A stretch of DNA of 64,000 bases. It comes from Devosia salina (GTDB taxonomy: Bacteria > Pseudomonadota > Alphaproteobacteria > Rhizobiales > Devosiaceae). The stretch lies in the NCBI RefSeq assembly GCF_019504385.1, contig NZ_CP080590.1, positions 1,344,001 to 1,408,000 on the forward strand, in the 5' to 3' direction. The position numbers and the translations under genes were made by a program. The notes beneath the pieces were generated by a model. It did not search any database and was not told where the DNA came from. It was given only the letters and a program-made list of their open reading frames with translations. Positions 32,977-40,742 of this stretch are shown piece after piece. Position 1 is the first letter of the stretch, and each line of letters opens with the position of its first letter.

Positions 32977-33003
32977 CCGGAACGGCCTTTAAGGTCGTTT
33001 CGG
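32977..33003 (+). terminator. Hairpin after clpP
   Basis: CCGGAACGGCCTT (32977-32989) and AAGGTCGTTTCGG (32991-33003) form a 13-bp stem with G-U pairs (the innermost pairs must open for a loop), followed by CTTAGACTTTCTTT. It is probably a partial terminator between clpP and clpX. Confidence 0.55.
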
Positions 33004-33025
33004 CTTAGACTTTCTTTATGCCTTG

Positions 33026-33049
33026 AGCGTTAGCCTGCCTGTTAACGCT
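33026..33049. promoter_or_regulatory. Inverted repeat upstream of clpX
   Basis: AGCGTTA (33026-33032), ten bases, TAACGCT (33043-33049); the pairing extends outward as TTG/GAA-like flanks. It is located 37 bases before the clpX ATG, so it could be an operator or a leader hairpin. Confidence 0.45.
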
Positions 33050-33085
33050 TGAATTTGGGGGCGCTCAGCTCCCGGGAGTGACTGG

Positions 33086-34363
33086 ATGTCCAAAGAGACC
33101 ACCAACGGCGAAACCTCCAAGAACACGCTTTACTGCTCGTTCTGCGGCAAGTCGCAGCACGAAGTGCGCAAGCTGATCGCCGGTCCGACAGTGTTCATCT
33201 GCGATGAATGCGTCGAGCTGTGCATGGACATCATCCGCGAAGAGAACAAGACCTCCATGGTCAAGTCCTCCGAGGGCGTGCCAACCCCTGCAGAAATCTG
33301 CAAGGTGCTGGATGACTACGTCATCGGCCAGAGCCGCGCCAAGCGCGTCCTCTCCGTGGCTGTCCACAACCACTACAAGCGCCTGCATCATGCGAGCAAG
33401 AACCAGGACGTGGAGCTCTCCAAGTCCAATATCCTGCTGATCGGCCCCACCGGTTCGGGCAAGACGCTGCTGGCCCAGACCATGGCGCGCATCCTTGATG
33501 TGCCCTTCACCATGGCTGATGCCACCACGCTCACCGAAGCCGGCTATGTCGGCGAGGACGTGGAAAACATCATTCTCAAGCTCCTGCAGTCGGCCGACTA
33601 CAATGTCGAGAAGGCGCAGCGCGGCATCGTCTATATCGACGAGGTCGACAAGATTTCCCGCAAGTCGGACAATCCCTCGATCACCCGCGACGTCTCGGGC
33701 GAAGGCGTGCAGCAGGCCCTCCTCAAGATCATGGAAGGCACCGTTGCCTCCGTGCCTCCGCAGGGCGGTCGCAAGCACCCGCAGCAGGAATTCCTGCAGG
33801 TGGACACGACCAATATCCTGTTCATCTGCGGCGGCGCCTTTGCCGGTCTTGAAAAGATCATCTCGGCGCGCGGCGAAGGTTCGGGCATCGGCTTTGCGGC
33901 CACCGTCAAGGACCCCAATGACCGTCGCGTCGGCCAGGTGCTTGCGGACGTCGAACCCGAAGATCTGGTCCGCTTCGGCCTGATCCCGGAATTCATCGGC
34001 CGTCTGCCGGTCCTTGCGACCCTGGAAGACCTCGATATTCCGGCGCTGATCGAAATCCTGACCCAGCCCAAGAACGCCCTGGTCCGCCAGTATCAGCGCC
34101 TGTTCCAGATGGAAGAGATCGAGTTGACCTTCCACGAGGACGCCCTCAAGGCCATCGCCGAGAAGGCGATCGAGCGCAAGACCGGCGCCCGCGGCCTGCG
34201 CTCGATCATGGAAGGCATCCTGCTCGACACCATGTACGACCTGCCCTCGCTCGAAGGCGTCGAGGAAGTGGTGATCTCGGAGGAAGTGGTGAAGGGCAAG
34301 GACGTGCGTCCGCTCTACATCTATTCCGAGCGCAAGAAGGATGAAGCGCCGGCCACGGCCTGA
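33086..34363 (+). CDS. clpX: ATP-dependent Clp protease ATP-binding subunit ClpX
   Basis: 425-residue AAA+ unfoldase. N-terminal C4 zinc domain with Cys17, Cys20, Cys39 and Cys42 (LYCSFCGK, FICDECVELC), Walker A GPTGSGKT (120-127), Walker B IVYIDEVDKI, the IGF-like loop (LIPEFIGRLPV is the sensor region) and sensor II GARGLRSIMEG. Partner of ClpP; in alphaproteobacteria also central to cell-cycle proteolysis. Confidence 0.98.
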   Translation: MSKETTNGETSKNTLYCSFCGKSQHEVRKLIAGPTVFICDECVELCMDIIREENKTSMVKSSEGVPTPAEICKVLDDYVIGQSRAKRVLSVAVHNHYKRLHHASKNQDVELSKSNILLIGPTGSGKTLLAQTMARILDVPFTMADATTLTEAGYVGEDVENIILKLLQSADYNVEKAQRGIVYIDEVDKISRKSDNPSITRDVSGEGVQQALLKIMEGTVASVPPQGGRKHPQQEFLQVDTTNILFICGGAFAGLEKIISARGEGSGIGFAATVKDPNDRRVGQVLADVEPEDLVRFGLIPEFIGRLPVLATLEDLDIPALIEILTQPKNALVRQYQRLFQMEEIELTFHEDALKAIAEKAIERKTGARGLRSIMEGILLDTMYDLPSLEGVEEVVISEEVVKGKDVRPLYIYSERKKDEAPATA

Positions 34364-34385
34364 ACCTGCTTCAACTGAACGCAAG

Positions 34386-34415
34386 AACGCCGGGCCTCGC
34401 GCCCGGCGTTTTCGT
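34386..34415 (+). terminator. Terminator after clpX
   Basis: AACGCCGGGC (34386-34395), loop CTCGC, GCCCGGCGTT (34401-34410), then TTCGTTTG. Confidence 0.85.
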
Positions 34416-34478
34416 TTGTATTCGAAGGGATATTGTTTCCTGCATTGCCGAGCGACGATTGCCGGTCAGCCCGGACGG

Positions 34479-35513
34479 TCAGGCGACGGCGGCGCCTGTC
34501 TCACTTTCGCCCAGCAGCGGCCCAAAGAGGTCCTTCGGATTGCCCAAGTCCGGGATGAGGTCGAGCTTCTTGCCGCGGCCTTCCATCAAGTCGTGCACCA
34601 GCCGCAGCGCCGAAAAGTCTTCGACAGCAAAACCGACCGAGTCGAACACCGTGATCGCCTGCGAGTCTTTGCGACCCGACCTGCGTCCGGTCTCGACCTC
34701 CCAGAGCTCGGTGACCGCAAAGTCCGGCCCCATTTGCTGGATTTCGCCCTCGACCCGCGTCTGCGGTGTGAATTCCACGAAGACCTGCGCATCCTCGAGA
34801 ATGTCGCGGTCGAGCTCGGTTTTGCCCGGGCAATCCCCGCCAATGGCATTGATATGGGTGCCCGGTTTCAGCATGGCGCGTGAGACCAATGCCTGCCGGC
34901 CTTTGACGGCCGTGCAAACGGTAACAATGTCTGCACCGGACACGGCCGCTTCGACGGACGAGGCCGCGCGCAGGGTGAGGCCGAAGCCCGACGCATTGCG
35001 CATATATTTCTCCACCGCCGCGGGATCGGGGTCGAATACCACCACCTCGCGAATGCCCAGCAATTCCTGGAAGGCCAGCGTCTGGAACTCGGATTGCGCT
35101 CCCGCGCCGATCAGCGCCATCACGCGACTCTCCGGCCGCGCCAGCAGGCGCGCCGCATAGGCCGAGGTGGCTGCTGTCCGCAGCGCGGTGAGCAGGGTCA
35201 TCTCGCTGATCAGCAACGGATAGCCGGTGGCAACGTCGGAGAGGACGCCGAAAGCGGTTACCGTGAGCTTGCCTTGCCGGGGATTGCCTGGATGCCCGTT
35301 CACATATTTGAAGCTGTAGAGCGTCCCGTCACTGGTCGGCATCAACTCGATCACGCCGATCGGAGAATGGCTGGCGACCCGCGCCACCTTGTCGAACATC
35401 TCCCAGCGGGCGAAATCCTCGGACAGGTAATCCACCAGACGCCTGAGGAAGCGACGGGGACCCATGGTCCCGACCATCTCGCTGAGGTCGTTGACGCCGA
35501 CGAACTGGGTCAT
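34479..35513 (-). CDS. Ornithine cyclodeaminase
   Basis: 344-residue member of the OCD/mu-crystallin family; converts ornithine to proline and ammonia using NAD+. NAD-binding loop ALIGAGAQSEFQTLAFQELL (about residues 132-151), substrate residues in SEMTLLTALRTAATSA (R and T conserved), and Asp in FVEFTPQTR/HINAIGGDCPGKTELD. Lies directly after arginase (9-base gap) in one leftward operon, so arginine would be degraded to ornithine and then to proline. Confidence 0.93.
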   Translation of the reverse strand: MTQFVGVNDLSEMVGTMGPRRFLRRLVDYLSEDFARWEMFDKVARVASHSPIGVIELMPTSDGTLYSFKYVNGHPGNPRQGKLTVTAFGVLSDVATGYPLLISEMTLLTALRTAATSAYAARLLARPESRVMALIGAGAQSEFQTLAFQELLGIREVVVFDPDPAAVEKYMRNASGFGLTLRAASSVEAAVSGADIVTVCTAVKGRQALVSRAMLKPGTHINAIGGDCPGKTELDRDILEDAQVFVEFTPQTRVEGEIQQMGPDFAVTELWEVETGRRSGRKDSQAITVFDSVGFAVEDFSALRLVHDLMEGRGKKLDLIPDLGNPKDLFGPLLGESETGAAVA

Positions 35514-35522
35514 GGTTCTCTC

Positions 35523-36494
35523 CTATCCATTGCTGCTCTGGGCCGTCAGCGCGTCGCGCGCGATCCGGCGGGGCATGATCTGGCGGCCGAACAGGCTTGC
35601 CGCGAGGTCCACCAGCAGCCGCGCGCTCATCCCGGCGTGATCGAGAATGGGATTGAGCTCGACAATGTCGAGCGACCCCATCAGGCCGCTGTCATGGATC
35701 ATCTCCATGGCCAGATGCGCCTCGCGGAAGGTGAGCCCGCCTGCCACCGGCGTGCCGGCGCCGGGTGCAATGGCGGGATCGACGGCATCGACATCGAGGC
35801 TGACATGCAGGTGCCCGCCATCTGCCGCGACGCGCTCAAGCACTTCGCGCATCAGTGCCACCGCGCCGGTCTCGTCGATCCGCCGCATGTCGATCACATC
35901 GACGCCGCGCTGTTCGAGCAGTTCGCGCTCAGGGCGGTCGATATCGCGCGCCGCAAAGATCGTAACGTTTTTCGGATCGATACGGCCGCGCCAGCCGCCC
36001 TCGAACTGCGGCCCGAAATCCGGCTCACCACAGGACAGGGCCAGCGGCATGCCGTGCAAATTGCCGGTTTCCGAGGTCGTCGGCGTATTGAAATCGCCAT
36101 GGGCGTCGATCCAAAGCACATGGACCGGCTTGCCCTTTGCCGCGCCGTATCGCGCCACGCCGCTCAGCGTGCCCATGGCGATGGAGTGGTCTCCACCCAG
36201 GAACACGGGCAGGCGCCCCGCAGCCATGCTCGCATAGGCCGCCTCGCTGCCGAGCTTGGCCAGGGCCAGCACTTCTGCCTCGCGCGCCTCCGACAGTCGC
36301 CAGGGCAGGGTCGGCTCGCTCCGCCGGGGGCGGGACAGGTCGCCAAGGTCGGCGACGTCATGGCCCTGCGCCGCAATGGCCTCGCCAATGCCAGCGATCC
36401 GCAGCGCCTCCGGCCCCATGCCGCAGCCGCGGCAGGACGCTCCAGCGTCGGTTGGTATGCCGATCAGGTCGATGCGCTTGAGGCTTGGGTCCAT
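35523..36494 (-). CDS. rocF: Arginase
   Basis: 323-residue ureohydrolase with the full binuclear manganese site: VFLGGDHSIAMGT (His), WIDAHGDFNTP (Asp-x-His-x-Asp), and SLDVDAVDPAIAPG (Asp-x-Asp). Converts arginine to ornithine and urea. First gene of the operon with ornithine cyclodeaminase; an Lrp/AsnC regulator is divergent (119-base gap), the usual arrangement for arginine-inducible catabolism. Confidence 0.95.
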   Translation of the reverse strand: MDPSLKRIDLIGIPTDAGASCRGCGMGPEALRIAGIGEAIAAQGHDVADLGDLSRPRRSEPTLPWRLSEAREAEVLALAKLGSEAAYASMAAGRLPVFLGGDHSIAMGTLSGVARYGAAKGKPVHVLWIDAHGDFNTPTTSETGNLHGMPLALSCGEPDFGPQFEGGWRGRIDPKNVTIFAARDIDRPERELLEQRGVDVIDMRRIDETGAVALMREVLERVAADGGHLHVSLDVDAVDPAIAPGAGTPVAGGLTFREAHLAMEMIHDSGLMGSLDIVELNPILDHAGMSARLLVDLAASLFGRQIMPRRIARDALTAQSSNG

Positions 36495-36613
36495 CCCGGT
36501 GCTCCCTTTTTTGTCTCCTCCTCAGTTTGCGTCCGCCAGGTGGTGACGAAAAGACGGAAACATGCAAAGATTGAACACAAAATTGATCACAGTGATAAGC
36601 GAGGCTGTGCGAA

Positions 36614-37045
36614 ATGGTACTGGATGATCTCGATCACCGGCTGATCGCCCTGTTGCGCAGCAATGCACGGCTGCCGATTGCCAAGCTCGCGGCGCATCTC
36701 GGCGTCTCGCGCGCCACCGCCAAGGCGCGGCTGGACCGCCTGGTGGAGGGCGGCGCCATTGCCGGCTTCACGGTGGTGACGGCTGCTGCCCAGAGCCACG
36801 GCGTGCGGGCCATCACCATGATCGAGGTCGAGACCAAGCGGGAGGATGCGGTGCTCAAGCGTCTCATGGGCATCCCCGAACTGCGCCAGTTGCACACCAC
36901 CAATGGCAGGTGGGACTATGTGGCCGAACTCGAGGCCGCAGACGTCGCCGCCTTCGACGACCTGCTGCGGACCATCCGCCAGATCGATGGCATTGGCGCC
37001 ACCGATACCTCCATCTTGCTCAAGGCCCGCAAGGCCGCGTCCTGA
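36614..37045 (+). CDS. Lrp/AsnC-family transcriptional regulator
   Basis: 143 residues: N-terminal HTH (LDDLDHRLIALLRSNARLPI, recognition part LGVSRATAKARLDRLVEGG) and C-terminal RAM ligand-binding domain (from about residue 65). Typical length for the family. Divergent from arginase, which it probably activates in response to arginine or ornithine. The intergenic region contains TTGATCACAGTGATAAG near 36580, a possible binding site. Confidence 0.92.
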   Translation: MVLDDLDHRLIALLRSNARLPIAKLAAHLGVSRATAKARLDRLVEGGAIAGFTVVTAAAQSHGVRAITMIEVETKREDAVLKRLMGIPELRQLHTTNGRWDYVAELEAADVAAFDDLLRTIRQIDGIGATDTSILLKARKAAS

Positions 37046-37150
37046 CAGGGCCCGTCCACATGCAAATTCGCCCCCAGGGCACAGCCATGTTTCCGGTGCT
37101 GGCACATATCTCCTGTGCGTAGCGGTCGTAACGGTCACAAAAGCGCAAAG

Positions 37151-37184
37151 CTTGACTTGCGGGCGGGGCGGTCCACCCTATTTA
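37151..37184 (+). promoter_or_regulatory. Candidate heat-shock-type promoter of lon
   Basis: CTTGACTTG (37151-37159) and CCTATTTA (37177-37184) resemble the -35 CTTG and -10 CYTATNT boxes used by alphaproteobacterial RpoH. The spacer depends on which CTTG is used (15 or 20 bases), so the assignment is tentative. Confidence 0.35.
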
Positions 37185-37278
37185 TTAACCTGAATCGCCC
37201 AGCCTTCGATGATTGGGCAGTCGCAATACGGGCGCGCAGTCTTTTCCTCCCTCCGGCGCGCCCCGGAAAGGAAATGTG

Positions 37279-39705
37279 ATGTCGGAAGTTACCTCCACCG
37301 GCGAAACAAGCCGGGATCGGGTTTACCCGGTCCTCCCACTGCGCGACATCGTGGTCTTCCCCGGCATGATCGTGCCGCTGTTCGTCGGACGCGAGAAATC
37401 GGTCAAGGCGCTTGAAGAAGTCATGCGCGACGACAAGCACATTCTCGTCGTGACGCAGAAGAACGCGCAGGATGATGATCCGGCGCCCGACCAGATCTAC
37501 CCCACCGGGACCATTGCCACCGTGCTGCAGCTGCTCAAGCTGCCCGACGGCACCGTCAAGGTTCTGGTGGAAGGCCTGCACCGCGCGACCATCGACAATT
37601 ACCTGCAGACCGAGGACTATTTCGAGGCCGAGGCTTCGATCCTGCCCGAGCCTGCCGAGGACGCGACCGAAGTCGAGGCGCTGGCGCGCTCGGCCCAGTC
37701 GGAATTCGAAAACTACGTCAAGCTCAACAAGAAGATCTCTGCCGAGGTCGTTGCGGCCGTTGGCCAGATCGAGAATGCCTCCAAGCTGGCCGACACCATT
37801 GCCAGCCACCTCGTCATCAAGATCCCCGAGAAGGAAGACCTGCTGCTGACCGTCTCGGTCATCGAGCGCCTGCAGAAGGTCATCGGCCTGATGGAAGGCG
37901 AGATCGGCGTGCTGCAGGTCGAAAAGCGCATCCGCTCCCGCGTCAAGCGGCAGATGGAGAAGACTCAGCGCGAGTACTATCTCAACGAGCAGATGAAGGC
38001 GATCCAGCGCGAGCTGGGCGACGGCGAGGATGGTGCCAATGAGATCACCGAACTCGAAGAGCGCGTCGCCAAGACCAAGCTCTCCAAGGAAGCCCGCACC
38101 AAGGCCGAAGGCGAGATCAAGAAGCTCAAGGGCATGAGCCCGATGTCGGCCGAAGCCACGGTCGTGCGTAACTATCTTGATACGCTTCTGGGTCTGCCCT
38201 GGGGCAAGAAGAGCAAGGTCAAGCGCGACCTGGCCCTGGCCGAAAAGGTGCTCGATGCCGATCACTATGGCCTCGAAAAGGTCAAGGAACGCATCCTCGA
38301 ATACCTCGCGGTCCAGGCCCGCACCGGCACGCTCAAGGGCCCGATCCTCTGCCTTGTGGGTCCTCCGGGCGTCGGCAAGACCTCGCTGGGCAAGTCGATC
38401 GCCAAGGCGACCGGCCGCGAATTCGTGCGCATGGCCCTGGGCGGCGTGCGGGACGAAGCCGAAATCCGCGGTCACCGCCGCACCTATATCGGCTCCATGC
38501 CCGGCAAGATCATCCAGTCGCTCAAGAAAGTGGGCAAGAACAACCCGCTCTTCCTGCTCGACGAGATCGACAAGATGGGCCAGGACTTCCGCGGCGATCC
38601 GTCTTCGGCTTTGCTCGAAGTGCTCGATCCGGAACAGAACAACACGTTCAACGATCACTATCTGGAGGTCGATTTCGACCTCTCGGACGTGATGTTCGTG
38701 ACCACCTCGAACACGCTCAACATTCCCGGCCCGCTGATGGACCGCATGGAGATCATCCGCCTCTCGGGTTACACCGAGGAGGAAAAGCACGCGATCGCCA
38801 AGCAGCACCTGATCCCGGAAGCGGCCAAGGAAAACGGCATCGCCCATGGCGAGTTCGTGCTCTCCGATGAGATGCTGATGAAGGTCATCCGCGGCTATAC
38901 CCGCGAAGCCGGCGTCCGCAACCTCAAGCGCGAAATCAGCAAGCTGATGCGCAAGGCGGTGACGGACATCGTTCGCACCAAGGTCAAGTCGATCGAGATC
39001 ACCGAAGAGAAGCTGGCCGAGTATCTCGGGCCGATGATCTTCAAGCATGGCGAGATCGAAGCCGAAGCGCAGGTTGGCCTGGTCACCGGCCTTGCCTGGA
39101 CCTCGGTCGGTGGCGAGATGCTCACCATCGAAGGCGTGATGACGCCGGGCAAGGGCCGCATGTCGGTCACCGGCAACATCAAGGAGGTGATGAAGGAATC
39201 GCTGACCGCCGCCCAGGCCTATGTGAAGTCCCGCTGCATCGACTTCGGCATCAAGCCGCCGATGTTCGATACGCGTGACATTCACGTCCACCTGCCCGAA
39301 GGCGCCACCCCCAAGGATGGTCCCTCGGCTGGTATCGGCCTGGCCACGGCGATCGTGTCGGTGATGACCGGTATCCCGGTCCGCAATGATGTCGCCATGA
39401 CCGGCGAGATCACGCTGCGGGGCAGGGTGCTCCCCATCGGCGGCCTCAAGGAAAAGCTCCTGGCGGCCCTGCGTGGCGGCATCAAGACGGTGCTGATCCC
39501 CGAGGAGAATGTCCGCGATCTCCAGGAGATCCCGGACATCGTCAAGGAAGGCATGGAGATCGTTCCGGTCAGCCGCATGGACCAGGTCATCGAGCGTGCC
39601 CTGGTGCGCAAGCCCGAACCGATCGAGTGGAACTTCGATGCCGAACCCGCCGTCCCGGCCAAGGTCGATCCTGCAGAGGATGCCGGCGCCAGCGTAACGC
39701 ACTAG
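37279..39705 (+). CDS. lon: ATP-dependent protease La (Lon)
   Basis: 808-residue Lon protease. N-terminal LON substrate domain (VYPVLPLRDIVVFPGMIVPL, residues 14-33), coiled region, AAA+ module with Walker A GPPGVGKTSLGKSIAKA and Walker B FLLDEIDKMG, and the Ser-Lys protease domain with PKDGPSAGIGLA (catalytic Ser) and RGRVLPIGGLKEKLLAA (catalytic Lys). Start ATG 37279 follows GGAAAGGAAATG. Degrades misfolded and regulatory proteins. Confidence 0.98.
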   Translation: MSEVTSTGETSRDRVYPVLPLRDIVVFPGMIVPLFVGREKSVKALEEVMRDDKHILVVTQKNAQDDDPAPDQIYPTGTIATVLQLLKLPDGTVKVLVEGLHRATIDNYLQTEDYFEAEASILPEPAEDATEVEALARSAQSEFENYVKLNKKISAEVVAAVGQIENASKLADTIASHLVIKIPEKEDLLLTVSVIERLQKVIGLMEGEIGVLQVEKRIRSRVKRQMEKTQREYYLNEQMKAIQRELGDGEDGANEITELEERVAKTKLSKEARTKAEGEIKKLKGMSPMSAEATVVRNYLDTLLGLPWGKKSKVKRDLALAEKVLDADHYGLEKVKERILEYLAVQARTGTLKGPILCLVGPPGVGKTSLGKSIAKATGREFVRMALGGVRDEAEIRGHRRTYIGSMPGKIIQSLKKVGKNNPLFLLDEIDKMGQDFRGDPSSALLEVLDPEQNNTFNDHYLEVDFDLSDVMFVTTSNTLNIPGPLMDRMEIIRLSGYTEEEKHAIAKQHLIPEAAKENGIAHGEFVLSDEMLMKVIRGYTREAGVRNLKREISKLMRKAVTDIVRTKVKSIEITEEKLAEYLGPMIFKHGEIEAEAQVGLVTGLAWTSVGGEMLTIEGVMTPGKGRMSVTGNIKEVMKESLTAAQAYVKSRCIDFGIKPPMFDTRDIHVHLPEGATPKDGPSAGIGLATAIVSVMTGIPVRNDVAMTGEITLRGRVLPIGGLKEKLLAALRGGIKTVLIPEENVRDLQEIPDIVKEGMEIVPVSRMDQVIERALVRKPEPIEWNFDAEPAVPAKVDPAEDAGASVTH

Positions 39706-39728
39706 TCAGCAAGAATGCCTGATATGAG

Positions 39729-39756
39729 ATGGCGGCCTTCGGGCCGCCATTTTTGT
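39729..39756 (+). terminator. Terminator after lon
   Basis: ATGGCGGCC (39729-39737), tetraloop TTCG, GGCCGCCAT (39742-39750), then TTTTG. Confidence 0.9.
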
Positions 39757-39771
39757 TTCTGATATTTAGCC

Positions 39772-39801
39772 TTGACGCTAATTAGCGATGCAGCTAATTA
39801 G
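39772..39801 (+). promoter_or_regulatory. sdpRI promoter with twin operator
   Basis: TTGACG (39772-39777) and TAATTA (39795-39800), 17-base spacer. Two copies of GCTAATTAG lie at 39777-39785 and 39793-39801; the first is part of the perfect palindrome GCTAATTAGC. One overlaps the -35 box and the other the -10 box, the expected layout for autorepression by the ArsR/SdpR-type product. Confidence 0.6.
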
Positions 39802-39822
39802 TGAATCAACGAAAGAGGGCTT

Positions 39823-40092
39823 ATGGGCATCAATTCCGTCTTCGAGGCCCTGTCGCACCCCTTGCGGCGCAAGGTTCTGGCGCTCCTGAAGAAGGGGCCG
39901 ATGAGCGCAGGCGAACTGGCCGAACACTTCGCGGTCAGCCGCCCAACGCTGTCGGTCCATTTCAACAAGCTCAAGGAGGCCGAACTTGTCGTCGTGGAGC
40001 GGCAGGGCACCAGCCTCATCTATCACCTCAACACCAGCGTGCTCGAAGACGCGCTGGCCGGAATTTTTGATCTCGCGGATCGCCAGGAATGA
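39823..40092 (+). CDS. ArsR-family autorepressor (SdpR-like)
   Basis: 89-residue winged-helix repressor. Starts MGINSVFEALSHPLRRKVLA, recognition helix in HFAVSRPTLSVHFNKLKEAE, wing VVVERQGTSLIYHLNTSVLE. No metal-binding cysteines, so it is not a metal sensor, in line with SdpR. Its stop overlaps the ATG of the SdpI-like gene by 4 bases. SdpR represses its own operon until SdpI at the membrane sequesters it; by analogy the pair is a signal-transducing module. Confidence 0.88.
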   Translation: MGINSVFEALSHPLRRKVLALLKKGPMSAGELAEHFAVSRPTLSVHFNKLKEAELVVVERQGTSLIYHLNTSVLEDALAGIFDLADRQE

Positions 40093-40742
40093 CCAGCAAA
40101 CCCATCCTCAACACCCTCAATCGCGGCCTGCTCGTTGCCGTTGCCATCGTCACCATCGCCGGCTTTTTCCTGGTGCCGCTCGACGTGAGCCTGCCGATCC
40201 ACTGGAACATCAATGGCGAGCCGGACAATTTTGCCCCGGCCCCGCTCGCCATGCTGCTGCCGGCAGTCATGGCCGCACTGGTCGTCGGACTGCTGCTCAT
40301 CCTGCGGCCTGCGGGCCTGCGGCGGGACTTCGAAGCCGGGCGCCACGCCATTGATGCGGCGATCAGCATTGTCCTGGCCTTGGCCGTGCTGCTGGGCGGC
40401 GCCACCATTGCCATCGGCAAGGGCATAAGTGTCGATATGGTCCGGCTCATCGCCTTTGCCATGGGAGCAATGCTACTGGTGCTGGGCAACTACCTGCCCA
40501 AGACGCAGCCAAACTGGATCGCCGGCCTTCGGCTCCCCTGGACGCTGCGGGATCCTGCCAATTGGCGCCTCACGCATCTCTGGACCGGCAGGTTGATGAT
40601 GCTGGGCGGGGTCACTGCACTTGTTGCTGCTGCAATCAACCCAGCGCCTGCCGTGCTCTTGCTTGCGGTCCTGGGGTGCATCCTGCTGCCGTTGCTGGCG
40701 GGGATCGCCATCAGCTACACGGCCGCGCGGTCGCGAGGCTAG
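40089..40742 (+). CDS. SdpI-family membrane protein
   Basis: 217 residues with about six hydrophobic helices. N-terminal DUF1648 motif LPIHWNINGEPDNFAP (residues about 36-51) and the SdpI signature NWIAGLRLPWTLRDPANWRL (about 140-159), followed by THLWTGRL. In Bacillus, SdpI gives immunity against the SdpC toxin and sequesters SdpR. No toxin gene is recognisable near. Convergent with the oxidoreductase gene, whose stop overlaps the end of this gene by 4 bases. Confidence 0.88.
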   Translation: MTSKPILNTLNRGLLVAVAIVTIAGFFLVPLDVSLPIHWNINGEPDNFAPAPLAMLLPAVMAALVVGLLLILRPAGLRRDFEAGRHAIDAAISIVLALAVLLGGATIAIGKGISVDMVRLIAFAMGAMLLVLGNYLPKTQPNWIAGLRLPWTLRDPANWRLTHLWTGRLMMLGGVTALVAAAINPAPAVLLLAVLGCILLPLLAGIAISYTAARSRG

